DNA of 64,000 bases, taken from the NCBI GenBank assembly GCA_016716705.1, contig JADJVF010000002.1, forward strand, positions 62,001 to 126,000, read 5' to 3'. Shown here piece after piece: positions 44,329 through 53,251 of the stretch. The stretch comes from Holophagales bacterium (GTDB lineage: Bacteria > Acidobacteriota > Thermoanaerobaculia > UBA5066). Below the pieces are notes generated by a model. That model had not been told where the DNA came from and did no database searches. It was given only the letters and a program-made list of their open reading frames with translations. Numbering within the stretch: position 1 is the stretch's first letter; each line of letters begins with the position of its first letter. The position numbers were made by a program, and so were the translations under genes.

Positions 44329-45276
44329 TTACACGACCTCGTCGAGCGGTTCCGTCGGGAGGCCGGCCTCGATCCAGGCGTCGAAGCCGCCCTCGAGGGG
44401 ACGCACGTTCCGGTACCCGCGGTCGAGGAGGAGGCGTGCCACACGGGCCGCCGACGCTTCACTCCGTCACGTGCAGTAGAGAGCGACGTCCTTCCCGACG
44501 GGAATGTCGCCCAGCTTCGCGTCGAGCTCGCCGAGGTCGGCGACGAGCGCGCCGGGGATCTTGCGCGGGTCGTCCCTGCGGGAGAGACGGTGCCGAACGT
44601 CTACGACGACGAGGGTCTCGTCTCCCGCGAGGAGGCGAGCGGCGAGCGTTTGAGGCGTGAGGCGCGCCATCCGGAGCGTCGCGAGCGTCTGCTGCCGGCG
44701 CCAGAGGCGGATGGCGAGGTAGAACGCGAGGCCGGCGGCGAGGAGGCCGACCGCCCCGCTTCCGAAGCGCCGGAGCAGATCGAGGACGGCGTCGACCTGC
44801 GCGTGGAAAACGACCCCGAGGCCGATCCCGGTCCCGGCCCAGATGAGGGTTCCCGCCGCGTCGTAGCCGAGGAAGCGGAGAAAAGGAGCCTTGAGCGCTC
44901 CGGCCACGGGAACGGAGACGGCCGAGAGCCCGGGGACGAACTTGGCGAAGAGGAGGGCCCTGAGGCCGAAGCGGTCGTACGCCGAGGAGGTCTTCCTCAC
45001 GCACGTGTCGGCCGAGAGAGAGAGGCCGCAGAGGAACCGGAGGATGTGCCAGCCGTACTTCCGCCCGAGCAAGAACCAGAGCGTGTCGGCAAGGAGAGCC
45101 GCCCCGATGACGGCGAAGAGGAGCGTCGGCCCCGAAAGCCGCCCCTGGGCGACGAGCGCCCCGGCGACGATGAAGAGGGGCATCGCGGGGATCGGCAGGC
45201 CGAGCTGCTCCAGGAACACGTTCCCCGCGACGAGGAAGACGCCGTAGCGGACGAGCTGCTGGGCGAGACCGTTCAC
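44329..45276 (-). CDS. DedA membrane protein fused to rhodanese, with in-frame UGA (candidate selenocysteine)
   Basis: 316 codons from ATG 45276 to TAA 44329, with one in-frame TGA at 44469-44467 (codon 270). Residues 1-200 are a DedA/SNARE-associated membrane protein: LEQLGLPIPAMPLFIVAGAL, DTLWFLLGRKYG, FVPGLSAVSVPVAGAL, and several transmembrane helices. Residues ~215-315 are a rhodanese domain: LVVVDVRHRLSRRDDPRKIP, the active-site loop, then RVARLLLDRGYRNVRPLEGG and FDAWIEAGLPTEPL. The loop reads Y-C-T-[UGA]-R-S-E-A-S-A-A. Relatives, as I recall them, have Cys-x-Cys-Pro-x-Glu here, so UGA replaces the second Cys. A hairpin fitting the bSECIS model lies downstream. A nonsense mutation or base miscall is the alternative. 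Confidence 0.8.
44433..44452 (-). promoter_or_regulatory. bSECIS-like hairpin downstream of the in-frame UGA
   Basis: On the minus strand, GGCGGCC pairs with GGCACGCC, giving a 7-bp stem with one bulged A and loop CGUGU. The loop starts 22 nt after the UGA and has G as its second base. Bacterial SECIS elements typically place a 3-14-nt apical loop 16-37 nt after UGA with a G in the first two loop positions, so all three criteria are met. GC-rich DNA forms such hairpins easily, so this is supportive only. Confidence 0.45.
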
Positions 45277-45295
45277 GTTCCCCCTCGCGGCGACG

Positions 45296-45323
45296 GGGCG
45301 GCCGGAGAAGACCCCGGCCGCCC
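45296..45323 (-). terminator. Hairpin between hemL and the DedA-rhodanese gene
   Basis: A 10-bp perfect stem (45296-45305 with 45314-45323) and an 8-nt loop, placed just after the hemL stop in the transcription direction. No T-run follows, so termination may be partial and the DedA-rhodanese gene may be read through. Confidence 0.45.
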
Positions 45324-45330
45324 GCCGTCG

Positions 45331-46725
45331 TCAGATCTCCGCGAAGGCCTCCTTCAGCGCCTCGCGATGCGCCACGAGGGTCCGCTCGAGGTCCTTCTCC
45401 GTGTGCGCGGTCGAGACGAACATCGCCTCGAACGCCGCCGGGGCGATGAAGACGCCCCGCTTCAGCAGCCCGTGGAACCAGCGCGTGAACGCCGGGCCGT
45501 CGCTCTTCTTCACGTCCTCGAAGTTCGCGATGGGGCCCGCGTTGAAGAAGAGGGTCAGGATCGAGCCGATCCTGTTCAGCGTGAGGCGGTCCTCGACGCC
45601 GAGGTCCTTCGCGACCTTCCGCATCCCCTTCTCGAGCCTCGCCGCGGTCTTCTCGAGCTTCGCGTAGGCCGCGGGCGTGAGAGAGTCGAGCATGGCGATA
45701 CCGGCCGCCATGGCGAGCGGGTTCCCCGAGAGCGTTCCCGCCTGGTAGACGGGACCGTCGGGCGCCACGTAGGCCATGAGGTCGGCCCGTCCGCCGTAGG
45801 CGCCGACCGGGAGGCCGCCGCCGAGGATCTTGCCGAGGCAGGTGAGGTCGGGCTTCACGCCGAAGATCTCCTGCGCGCCGCCGCGGGCGAGGCGGAAGCC
45901 GGTGATGACCTCGTCGAAGAGGAGCATCGCGTTCTCGCGGTCCGCGATCGTCCGGAGCCCCTCGAGGAAGCCGGGCTTCGGAAGGACGACCCCCATGTTC
46001 GCGGCGACGGGCTCGACGGCGATGACGGCGATCTGTCCCGGGTACTTCTTGAACAGCGCCTCGACCGACGCGAGGTCGTTGTAGGTCGCCGTGAGCGTCG
46101 CCTTCGCGAGGTCGGCCGGGACGCCGGGCGAGCCGGGGATGCCGAGCGTCGCGACGCCGGAGCCGGCGGCCACGAGGAACGAGTCCGCGTGGCCGTGGTA
46201 GCAGCCCGCGAACTTCAGGACGAGGTCGCGGCCGGTGACGGCGCGGGCGAGGCGGACGGCGCTCATCGCCGCCTCGGTCCCCGAGGAGACGAAGCGGACC
46301 TTCTCCATCGACGGGACGAGGCGCGACACGCGCTCGGCGAGCTCCACCTCGGCGCGGCAGGGGGCGCCGTAGGAGGTGCCGCGAGGGAGCGCCTTGCGGA
46401 TCGCGGAGAGCACCGCCTTCGGCATGTGTCCGAAGAGGTGCGGGCCGTACGACATGACGTAGTCGACGTAGCGGTTGCCGTCGGCGTCGACGAGGACGGA
46501 GCCCTTCGCCTTCTTCACGAAGAACGGCGTCGCGCCGACCGACTTGAACGAGCGGACGGGCGAGCTGACGCCGCCCGGCATCTTCGCCTTCGCGCGGGCG
46601 TAGAGCCGGTCCGACTCGGTCGTCCGGCGGACACGGCGGCGGCGGGGGGCGGCGGGCTTCTTCGGCGTCTTCTTCTTCGGGGGGGGCGGCGCGGCCGCCT
46701 TCCGCCTCAGTTTCCTTGCAGCCAC
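45331..46725 (-). CDS. hemL: Glutamate-1-semialdehyde 2,1-aminomutase
   Basis: A PLP enzyme converting glutamate-1-semialdehyde to 5-aminolevulinate, step 2 of the C5 haem route. The conserved part runs from ESDRLYARAKAKMPGGVSSP onward: VDYVMSYGPHLFGH, VSSGTEAAMSAVRLARA, GCYHGHADSFLV, LLFDEVITGFRL, and the PLP-Lys in CLGKILGGGLPVGAYGG. The frame from GTG 46725 adds about 35 residues that are Lys/Arg/Pro-rich and atypical; a start nearer the conserved part is possible. It overlaps the hemB end by 19 nt. Confidence 0.96.
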   Translation of the reverse strand: MAARKLRRKAAAPPPPKKKTPKKPAAPRRRRVRRTTESDRLYARAKAKMPGGVSSPVRSFKSVGATPFFVKKAKGSVLVDADGNRYVDYVMSYGPHLFGHMPKAVLSAIRKALPRGTSYGAPCRAEVELAERVSRLVPSMEKVRFVSSGTEAAMSAVRLARAVTGRDLVLKFAGCYHGHADSFLVAAGSGVATLGIPGSPGVPADLAKATLTATYNDLASVEALFKKYPGQIAVIAVEPVAANMGVVLPKPGFLEGLRTIADRENAMLLFDEVITGFRLARGGAQEIFGVKPDLTCLGKILGGGLPVGAYGGRADLMAYVAPDGPVYQAGTLSGNPLAMAAGIAMLDSLTPAAYAKLEKTAARLEKGMRKVAKDLGVEDRLTLNRIGSILTLFFNAGPIANFEDVKKSDGPAFTRWFHGLLKRGVFIAPAAFEAMFVSTAHTEKDLERTLVAHREALKEAFAEI

Positions 46726-47684
46726 TCGGCAGCCTCCTTCGCGTGGTAGGTCAGGATCAGGTCGGCGCCCGCGCGCTTCATCGAGGTGAGGATCTCGAGC
46801 GTGACGCGCTTGCCGTCGATCCAGCCCCGCTCGGCGGCGGCCTTCACCATCGCGTACTCGCCCGAGACGTTGTAGGTGGCGAGCGGGACGTTCGTCGCCT
46901 CCTTCGCGGCACGGACGACGTCGAGGTACGAGAGGGCGGGCTTGACCATGACCATGTCGGCCCCCTCCTCGACGTCGGAGAGGATCTCCTTCACCGCCTC
47001 GCGGACGTTCGCCGGGTCCATCTGGTAGGCGCGGCGGTCGCCGAACGACGGCGTCGACTCGGCCGCGTCGCGGAACGGGCCGTAGAAGCCGCTCGCGTAC
47101 TTGGCCGCGTAGGCGAGGACCGGGACGCTCTTGAACCCGTTCCCGTCGAGCGCGTCGCGGATCGCCCTCACGCGGCCGTCCATCATGTCGCTCGGCGCGA
47201 CGATGTCGGCCCCGGCCTTCGCGTGGGCGAGCGCCTCGGCCGCGAGGATCGGGAGCGTCCCGTCGTTGTCGACGTACTCGTCCACGATGACGCCGCAGTG
47301 CCCGTGGTCGGTGTACTCGCAGAGGCAGACGTCGGTGATGACGACCGTCTTCGGGCTCGCCTTCTTGATCTCCCCGACGGCCCGGCAGACCGGGCCGAGG
47401 AGGTCGGCCGAGGAGGAGCCGACGGCGTCCTTGTGGTCGGGGATGCCGAAGAGGATGACCGAGAGGACGCCGCGGGCGGCGAGCTCGGCGGCGTCCTTCG
47501 CCGCGAGGTCCGGCGACACGCGGTCGATCCCCGGCATGGACGGGATCGGCTGGCGGATCCCCTCGCCCGGGACGACGAACATCGGGGCGATGAAGTCGGC
47601 CGGGTCGAGGGTCGTCTCGCGGACCATCGCCCGGAGCGACTCGGTCAGGCGAAGGCGGCGGTAGCGGTGGAGGGGGAACGCCAT
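46707..47684 (-). CDS. hemB: Porphobilinogen synthase (delta-aminolevulinate dehydratase)
   Basis: A 325-residue enzyme condensing two 5-aminolevulinates. HRYRRLRLTESLRAMVRET at the start, DVCLCEYTDHGHCGVI carrying the Cys/His metal site, APSDMMDGRVRAIRDALD, LAYAAKYASGFYGPFRDAA with a catalytic Lys, and MVKPALSYLDVVRAAKE with the Schiff-base Lys. The cysteine-containing site suggests a zinc-type enzyme. Starts 2 nt after the hemD stop. Confidence 0.98.
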   Translation of the reverse strand: MAFPLHRYRRLRLTESLRAMVRETTLDPADFIAPMFVVPGEGIRQPIPSMPGIDRVSPDLAAKDAAELAARGVLSVILFGIPDHKDAVGSSSADLLGPVCRAVGEIKKASPKTVVITDVCLCEYTDHGHCGVIVDEYVDNDGTLPILAAEALAHAKAGADIVAPSDMMDGRVRAIRDALDGNGFKSVPVLAYAAKYASGFYGPFRDAAESTPSFGDRRAYQMDPANVREAVKEILSDVEEGADMVMVKPALSYLDVVRAAKEATNVPLATYNVSGEYAMVKAAAERGWIDGKRVTLEILTSMKRAGADLILTYHAKEAAEWLQGN

Positions 47685-47686
47685 GG

Positions 47687-48394
47687 TCAGGCCTCCTTGG
47701 GGAGCGCGAGGAGCGCGATCAGGTCGGTGAGGAGGGGCCGTTTCGGGACGACGGGCTCGGGGAAGCCGCGCGCGACGAGGAGGCGCGCGGTCTCCGGGCC
47801 GACGACGCCGAATCTTACCGGGGGAAGGTCCGCGGGGCCGTCGGCGCCGAGAGCGTCGAGGAAGACGTCGAGCGCGGCGAGGGAGCCGATGGCGAGGGCG
47901 TCGTACTCCCCCGCACGGAAGGCTCGAAGGACGTCCCCGTCGAGCGACGGGAAGGGCTCCTTGAGATAAACGACGGGTGCCGTGACGTCGAAGCCGCGAC
48001 CGAGAAGCTCGTCCACCGCGGCGTCATCGGCGTCGGAACCGCGGGGCCAGAGGAGGCGGCCGCTCTCGCCACGGCGCGCGAGCTCGGAGAGGATGCCGAC
48101 GGCCCCGGGTGGCGTCGGCGTGACGGGGTCCTTCACACCGGATTCCTCGAGCGCCTTCGCCGTCCCGGCACCGGCCGTCAGGACGAGACGGAACGACGGG
48201 AGTCGTCCCGCCGCTCCCGCCGCGGACAGGACGTCGACGGTGGTGCGCGAGGAGACGACGAGGATCGCCCCTTCGGGGTCGAAGGTGCGCGTCGCCGCGA
48301 TGCCGAACGGGGCCGGGGCGATCCGGTGGGTGACGAGAAGATCGGCTCCCGGAACCGGTTCGCCGCCGGGGCGCAGGAGGAGGACCCTCCTCAT
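47687..48394 (-). CDS. hemD: Uroporphyrinogen-III synthase
   Basis: A 235-residue two-lobed protein that cyclises hydroxymethylbilane with ring-D inversion. Sequence conservation in HemD is low. Supporting features are VSSRTTVDVLSAAGAAGRL, LTAGAGTAKALEESGV, LLWPRGSDADDAAVDELL, DALAIGSLAALDVFLDALG and FGVVGPETARLLVARG, plus the position between hemC and hemB. ATG overlaps the hemC stop as ATGA. Confidence 0.9.
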   Translation of the reverse strand: MRRVLLLRPGGEPVPGADLLVTHRIAPAPFGIAATRTFDPEGAILVVSSRTTVDVLSAAGAAGRLPSFRLVLTAGAGTAKALEESGVKDPVTPTPPGAVGILSELARRGESGRLLWPRGSDADDAAVDELLGRGFDVTAPVVYLKEPFPSLDGDVLRAFRAGEYDALAIGSLAALDVFLDALGADGPADLPPVRFGVVGPETARLLVARGFPEPVVPKRPLLTDLIALLALPKEA

Positions 48395-49344
48395 CTCGCC
48401 GCCGCGCGGGCCTCCGTGACGAGGCGCTGGGCGCCGCGGGCGAGGAGCCGATCGGCAACGACGCGCCCCAGCGCCAGGGGGTCCACGAACGGACCCGTCA
48501 CCTCGTCCTCGAGCATTTCGGATCCGTCGAGTGCAAGGACCCGGGCGCGGAGGACGAGTGTCCCGCCCTCGCCCGACGTTGCGAGCGCGGCGACGGGCGC
48601 ACGGCACCCGGCGCGAAGGGCGTTCAGGAGGCTCCGCTCGGCCGCCGCCGCTGCGTTCGTGAGCGGGTCGTCGAGGACGGCGAGCGCGGCGGCCGTGCCG
48701 GCGTCGTCTCGCCGGCAGGAAATCCCGAGGGCTCCCTGAGCCGGGGCCGACAGCAGCTCGTCGAGCGGGATGCGGAGCGTGATCCGATCGCCGAGGGAGA
48801 GGCGGTCGAGTCCGGCGCAGGCGAGGATCAGCGCGTCGGCGCGCCCCTCCTCGAGGCGGCGCAGGCGCGTGTCGACGTTCCCGGCCATCGTGACGGGCTC
48901 GAGATCGGGCCGGAGGCGGAGGAGCTGCGCCACCCGCCGCGGGCTCGCCGTGGCGACCCTCGCGCCCTGCGGCAGCTCCTGCACGGTGCGCGCCTGATGC
49001 CGCGACGCGACGACGAGGGCGTCCCTGACGTCCGCGCGCGCCGGGACGGCCGCCATGAGGAGGTCCTCGGCATACTCGGTCGGGACGTCCTTGAGCGAGT
49101 GGACGGCGAAGTCGATCTCGTCCCGCCGGAGGGCGTCGTCGAGGGCCCGGACGAAGACGCCGACGGAGTCGCCCGCCGACGGGATCCGCCCCTCGGTCGA
49201 GAGCTGGTCCCCTTCGGTCCGGACGAGGACCTCTTCCACCGCCCGCCCCGTCGCCTTCGTCAGCGCCGCGGCGACGTGCCCGGACTGGGTCCGGGCCAGG
49301 AGGCTTGCGCGCGTCCCCATCCGCAAGGGTCGTCCGTCGCTCAT
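48391..49344 (-). CDS. hemC: Porphobilinogen deaminase (hydroxymethylbilane synthase)
   Basis: A 317-residue enzyme polymerising four porphobilinogens. MGTRASLLARTQSGHVAAAL, DFAVHSLKDVPTEY, ASPRRVAQLLRLRPDL, GNVDTRLRRLEEGRADALIL and the dipyrromethane-cofactor Cys in NALRAGCRAPVAALAT. A GGAAGGA Shine-Dalgarno precedes the ATG. Confidence 0.98.
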   Translation of the reverse strand: MSDGRPLRMGTRASLLARTQSGHVAAALTKATGRAVEEVLVRTEGDQLSTEGRIPSAGDSVGVFVRALDDALRRDEIDFAVHSLKDVPTEYAEDLLMAAVPARADVRDALVVASRHQARTVQELPQGARVATASPRRVAQLLRLRPDLEPVTMAGNVDTRLRRLEEGRADALILACAGLDRLSLGDRITLRIPLDELLSAPAQGALGISCRRDDAGTAAALAVLDDPLTNAAAAAERSLLNALRAGCRAPVAALATSGEGGTLVLRARVLALDGSEMLEDEVTGPFVDPLALGRVVADRLLARGAQRLVTEARAAAR

Positions 49345-49391
49345 CGTCGTCCTTCCTTCCAGGAGGCGGTCCCGGCGCAGCGGCGGCCGCG

Positions 49392-50666
49392 CTACGCCCC
49401 GTCGTCCAGTTTGAAGAGGGCCCTCACGACGGCCGCGCGGGTGAGGCGCTCGGAGGCGTCCCCTTCCTTCAGGCCGATCGTCGGGTTGTGGAGGATCTTC
49501 TGGAGGAGCGTCTCGGTCATCCGCTCGACGACCGCGCGGTCCTCGGACGAAAGGCGCGAGAGCTTGCCGGCGTAGCGCTCGATCTCGTCGCGCCGCGCCT
49601 TCTCGAACCGCTCGTGGAGCGTCTTGAGCGTGTCGACGTGCGCGAGGCCCGCGAGCCAGCCGAGGAACTTCTGGGTGGACTCCTCGACGATCCGCTCGGC
49701 GTGCGGGACGTCGGCCATCCGGTCCCGGGTGTTGTCGCAGGCGAGCTCGCCGAGGGCGTCCATGTCGTACCGGTAGACGTCGGAGAAGTCGTCCACCTTC
49801 GTCTCGATGTCGCGCGGGACGGCGAGGTCGAGGATGAGGAGCGGACCCCGGCTGCGGCCGCGGCCCAGGACGGGCTTGAGCATCGCCGCGGTGACGACCG
49901 GCTCCGTGGCGCCCGTGGCCGACAGGACGATGTCGACGTCGGCGAACGCCCTGGCGCGTTCTTCCCACGGCACGGTCCACCCGTGGAAGTGGTTCGCGAG
50001 CGCCTTCGCCCTCTCGGGGGATCGGTTCGTGAAGAGGATCTGCTTCACGCCGTCGTCTGCCAGGAGGCGCGCGGTCAGCTCGACCGTCTCTCCCGCCCCG
50101 AGGAGAAGGATCTTGCACTCACTGATCGACTCGAAGATGCGTCCCACGAGGGAGAGCGCGATGCCGGCAACGGAGACGGGGCGCGCCCCGAGGGACGTCT
50201 CGGTCCGGACCTTCTTGCCGCACTCCAGCGCCGACTGGAAGAGCCGGCCCGTGACGGCGCGGGCCGTCCCCGCCTCGGCGGCGCGGCGGTGGGCCTCGCG
50301 GATCTGCCCCAGGATCTGCGCCTCGCCGAGGACCATCGAGTCGAGGCCGGAGGCGACGCGGAAGAGGTGGCGCACCGTCGCCTCGCCGCGCCCGGAGAGC
50401 GCCTTCTCGCGCAGGACGGAGGCGTCGACGGAATGGAAGCGCGAGAAGAAGGCCGAGAGGGCCTCGAAGCTGTCGGGCACCTCGCTGACGCCGTAGACCT
50501 CGGCCCGGTTGCACGTCGAGACGACGGCCCCTTCGGTCAGGATGTGCTCGCGGAAGAGCCCCTCCAGCGCCTCGCGCGCCGTCTCGGGCGTGAAGGCGAG
50601 CCGCGCCCTCAGGTCGAGGTCCGACCCCTGGTGGTTCCAGCCGACGAAGACGATCTCGGGAGGCAT
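49392..50666 (-). CDS. hemA: Glutamyl-tRNA reductase
   Basis: A 424-residue NADPH enzyme reducing Glu-tRNA to glutamate-1-semialdehyde, entry to the C5 pathway. Catalytic Cys in VVSTCNRAEVYGVSEV, GLDSMVLGEAQILGQIREAH, the NADPH site LLLGAGETVELTARLL, LILDLAVPRDIETKV and the C-terminal dimerisation helices. Start and stop overlap with ccsA (TGATG), so translation is coupled. Confidence 0.98.
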   Translation of the reverse strand: MPPEIVFVGWNHQGSDLDLRARLAFTPETAREALEGLFREHILTEGAVVSTCNRAEVYGVSEVPDSFEALSAFFSRFHSVDASVLREKALSGRGEATVRHLFRVASGLDSMVLGEAQILGQIREAHRRAAEAGTARAVTGRLFQSALECGKKVRTETSLGARPVSVAGIALSLVGRIFESISECKILLLGAGETVELTARLLADDGVKQILFTNRSPERAKALANHFHGWTVPWEERARAFADVDIVLSATGATEPVVTAAMLKPVLGRGRSRGPLLILDLAVPRDIETKVDDFSDVYRYDMDALGELACDNTRDRMADVPHAERIVEESTQKFLGWLAGLAHVDTLKTLHERFEKARRDEIERYAGKLSRLSSEDRAVVERMTETLLQKILHNPTIGLKEGDASERLTRAAVVRALFKLDDGA

Positions 50667-51511
50667 CAGGTGAACGAGTGGACCTTCGAGAAGAAGAGGT
50701 TGACGGCGGTGTAGGAGAGGAGGACGAGGACGAACCCGGCGACGGCGAGCTTTGCCGTCGTCACGGGGGACGCGCCCCGATGGGCCCTCACGAAGACCCA
50801 GAGGTAGAACGCGAGCGTCGCAACCGCGCCCCAGATCTTCGCGTCCAGGAGCCACTCGGGGTGCTGTTCCTGCCAGACGCGGTAGGCCCAGAGAAAGCCC
50901 ATCGTGAGCCCGGCCGCCAGCGAGACGACGCCGACGCCGATGGAGGTGCGCGCGGCCCTCTCGAGGTAGCTCAGGGAGGGAAGCCGCGAGACGGGCCCGT
51001 TCAGGACGTTGTGCCGCTTGCTCTTCAGCTGCCGCCCGAGGGCGAGGTAGAGGAGCGAGAGGGCGCACGCCACGGCGAAGGCCGAGTAGCTGAGCATGTT
51101 CAGCGTGACGTGAAACGCGAAGACCGAGCCGCGAAGCTCCGGGCGAGGCACTCCCCCTCCCGGGACGACGAAGGAGAGGAGAAGGAAGAAGAGCGAGACC
51201 GGCATCAGGAACGGCCCGAGGGAGCGGTCGTGGTGCCGGGCCTCGAGGATGAGGCTCATCGCCGCCAGGAAGAGGCCGAAGAGCGCCATCGACCCGAGGA
51301 GGTCGCCGTAGGGAACGGTCTTCAGCGCCAGCGACCGCACGTAGAGGAAGCCGAAGTTGCCGACGGCCCCGAGGGCGGCGAGGCCGGTCGCCATCCGTCC
51401 CGCGGAGACCTGCGGGTGGCGCAGCCACACGACGTAGAGGACCGTCGCCCCCGCGTAGCAGAGGAGGGCGACGAGACCGAAGAGGGCGTTGGCGAGGCCT
51501 GTGCCGAACAT
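50666..51511 (-). CDS. ccsA: Cytochrome c assembly / HemX-like membrane protein
   Basis: A 281-residue protein with about eight transmembrane helices. FHVTLNMLSYSAFAVACALSLLYL and AKIWGAVATLAFYLWVFVRAHRG fit the CcsA/HemX (PF01578) family; the tryptophan-rich WWD motif is reduced (LLDAKIWG). Next to hemA such proteins are either haem exporters for cytochrome c maturation (CcsA/ResC) or regulators of HemA level (HemX). A perfect TATAAT lies upstream. Confidence 0.85.
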   Translation of the reverse strand: MFGTGLANALFGLVALLCYAGATVLYVVWLRHPQVSAGRMATGLAALGAVGNFGFLYVRSLALKTVPYGDLLGSMALFGLFLAAMSLILEARHHDRSLGPFLMPVSLFFLLLSFVVPGGGVPRPELRGSVFAFHVTLNMLSYSAFAVACALSLLYLALGRQLKSKRHNVLNGPVSRLPSLSYLERAARTSIGVGVVSLAAGLTMGFLWAYRVWQEQHPEWLLDAKIWGAVATLAFYLWVFVRAHRGASPVTTAKLAVAGFVLVLLSYTAVNLFFSKVHSFT

Positions 51512-51522
51512 CCGAACCGTTG

Positions 51523-51528
51523 ATTATA
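51523..51528 (-). promoter_or_regulatory. -10 element TATAAT for the ccsA-hemACDBL operon
   Basis: Consensus TATAAT on the minus strand, 11 nt before the ccsA ATG at 51511 and overlapping the purK stop. No good -35 at 16-18 nt. It implies a very short or missing leader. Confidence 0.5.
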
Positions 51529-52717
51529 CGGACCGGCGGGGTCCTGTTCGGGAGATCGCCTCGCGGAGCGCCCGCGCCGAGGAGATCGCCTCATCGGCCC
51601 CCACTCCACGAACGGTCAGGTGTCCCATCTTCCGCTTCGTTGCGACCCCCGACTTGCCGTAGAGAACGACCTCGAGGAGGTCGGGGGCTCCTTCCCAGGC
51701 CGAAAGGTCGAGGCTCGAGGGAGCGCCCTGTGCCTCCCAGACCTCGCCGAGGAGGTTCGCCATGCAGTAGGCGCCCGCCGAGACGAGCCGGGGCGGTACG
51801 AGAGGAATTCCGAGAAGGATTCGCGCCAGGGCCTCGAACTGACTGAACGTACAGGCCTTGCGGGTGACGTGCCCGGAGTTGTGAGGGCGGGGTGCGAACT
51901 CGTTCGTGAATACGCGGACCTGCCCGGGATCCGAGCGGGCCGAGCGTCCGACGAAGAGCTCGGTCGTCAGGAGGCCCGTCACGTCGAGGGCGCGGGCGGC
52001 CGCCAGGGCCACCGCCTTCGCCTCGGCCGCCAGGTCGTCCGGGAGGCGGGCCGGGACGAGGGTGACGTCGAGGACGTGCTCCCGGTGCTCGTTCTCGAAA
52101 AGGGGAAAGACGACCTCGTCGCCGTTCCGCTCGCGGGCGACGATGGCGCTCACCTCGAGGACGATGTCGATCGGCTCCTCGAGGACCCAGCCGGAGGCGT
52201 CGAGGGCCGCGCGGGCGGGAGTCGAGAGAAGAGCTTCGAGGTCGACGGACGAGGAGAGCCGCCACTGCCCCTTGCCGTCGTATCCGCCGCGCGCCGTCTT
52301 CAGGATCGCGGGGTATCCGAAGGCCCGCGCGGCCGCCGGGAGCTCCTCCGCCGTCCGGCCGTCGACGAAGTCGACGTGCGGGAGGCCGTGGTCCCGGAGA
52401 AACTCCTTCTCGAGCGCCCGGTTCTGCGTCGTCCGGAGGACGCCGAGAGACGGAAGGAGCTTGTCGAGGCCGGAAAGCTGCGCGAGCCCCTCCGTCTCCA
52501 CGTTCTCGAACTCGTACGTCACGACGTCGCAGGCGTCGAAGAACTCCTGCAGCCGCGGCACGTCACGCCAGGAGCCGCTCGCGGCGTGCGCCGCCCGGCG
52601 CAGGGCGGGGGCGTTCGGATCGGGGTCGTAGACGTGGACGTCGGCCCCGAGATCCTGGAGCGCGGGGGCCAGCATCGCGCCGAGCTGGCCGCCGCCGAGG
52701 ATGCCGACCGTCGTCAC
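51524..52717 (-). CDS. purK: N5-carboxyaminoimidazole ribonucleotide synthase
   Basis: A 397-residue ATP-grasp enzyme of purine synthesis. TTVGILGGGQLGAMLAPALQ at the start, YPAILKTARGGYDGKGQWR (ATP-grasp lysine and glycine-rich loop), and NEFAPRPHNSGHVT near the C-terminus. GTG overlaps the purE stop (GTGA). Confidence 0.97.
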   Translation of the reverse strand: MTTVGILGGGQLGAMLAPALQDLGADVHVYDPDPNAPALRRAAHAASGSWRDVPRLQEFFDACDVVTYEFENVETEGLAQLSGLDKLLPSLGVLRTTQNRALEKEFLRDHGLPHVDFVDGRTAEELPAAARAFGYPAILKTARGGYDGKGQWRLSSSVDLEALLSTPARAALDASGWVLEEPIDIVLEVSAIVARERNGDEVVFPLFENEHREHVLDVTLVPARLPDDLAAEAKAVALAAARALDVTGLLTTELFVGRSARSDPGQVRVFTNEFAPRPHNSGHVTRKACTFSQFEALARILLGIPLVPPRLVSAGAYCMANLLGEVWEAQGAPSSLDLSAWEGAPDLLEVVLYGKSGVATKRKMGHLTVRGVGADEAISSARALREAISRTGPRRSV

Positions 52718-53229
52718 TCGGTCCTCTGGAGGCGGAGCCGCTGGACCTCCTCGTTCCCTTCGCGGGCCTTTTCCCGGAGCGCCTCGCGGTGCGCGGCGAG
52801 CTTCGCCGCGAGGACGGGGTCGGAGAGCGCGAGGATCTTCACGGCGAACAGGCCCGCGTTCGTCGCCCCCGCGGGCCCGATGGCGAAGGTCGCCGTCGGG
52901 ACGCCGGCGGGCATCTGAACGATGGAGAGGAGGCTGTCGAGGCCGGAGAGGGCGCTGCTCCGGACCGGTACGCCGAGGACGGGCAGGGTGGTGAGCGCCG
53001 AGACCATGCCGGGCAGGTGGGCGGCACCGCCCGCCCCCGCGATGAGGACCTTCAGGCCCCTCGAGGCCGCCGACCTCGCGTAGTCGTACATCTCCTCGGG
53101 CATCCGGTGCGCGCTGACGACCGAGATCTCGTAGGGGACGTCGAACTCGAAGAGGATCTCCTCCGCCTTTGCGAGCGTCTCGTGGTCCGAGGCGCTTCCC
53201 ATGACGATTCCGACGAGCGGCGTTCCCAT
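52714..53229 (-). CDS. purE: N5-CAIR mutase
   Basis: A 171-residue class I PurE that converts N5-CAIR to CAIR, paired with PurK. VGIVMGSASDHETLAKAEEI, VVSAHRMPEEMYDYAR with the catalytic His, AGAGGAAHLPGMVSALT and GLDSLLSIVQMPAGVPTAT. GGAGG Shine-Dalgarno. Confidence 0.98.
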   Translation of the reverse strand: MGTPLVGIVMGSASDHETLAKAEEILFEFDVPYEISVVSAHRMPEEMYDYARSAASRGLKVLIAGAGGAAHLPGMVSALTTLPVLGVPVRSSALSGLDSLLSIVQMPAGVPTATFAIGPAGATNAGLFAVKILALSDPVLAAKLAAHREALREKAREGNEEVQRLRLQRTE

Positions 53230-53251
53230 CGTGCGACCTCCGGTGGCGAGT

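Noticed and set aside
44467..45276. DedA gene ending at the UGA as a plain truncated protein
   Set aside because: The same frame continues for 46 codons of highly typical rhodanese sequence to a TAA, so the gene as evolved clearly extends past the UGA.
43633..46749. Plus-strand open frame of over 1,000 codons across the G/C block and hemL
   Set aside because: It is open only because A/T are scarce; its translation is the antisense of the DedA-rhodanese and hemL genes.
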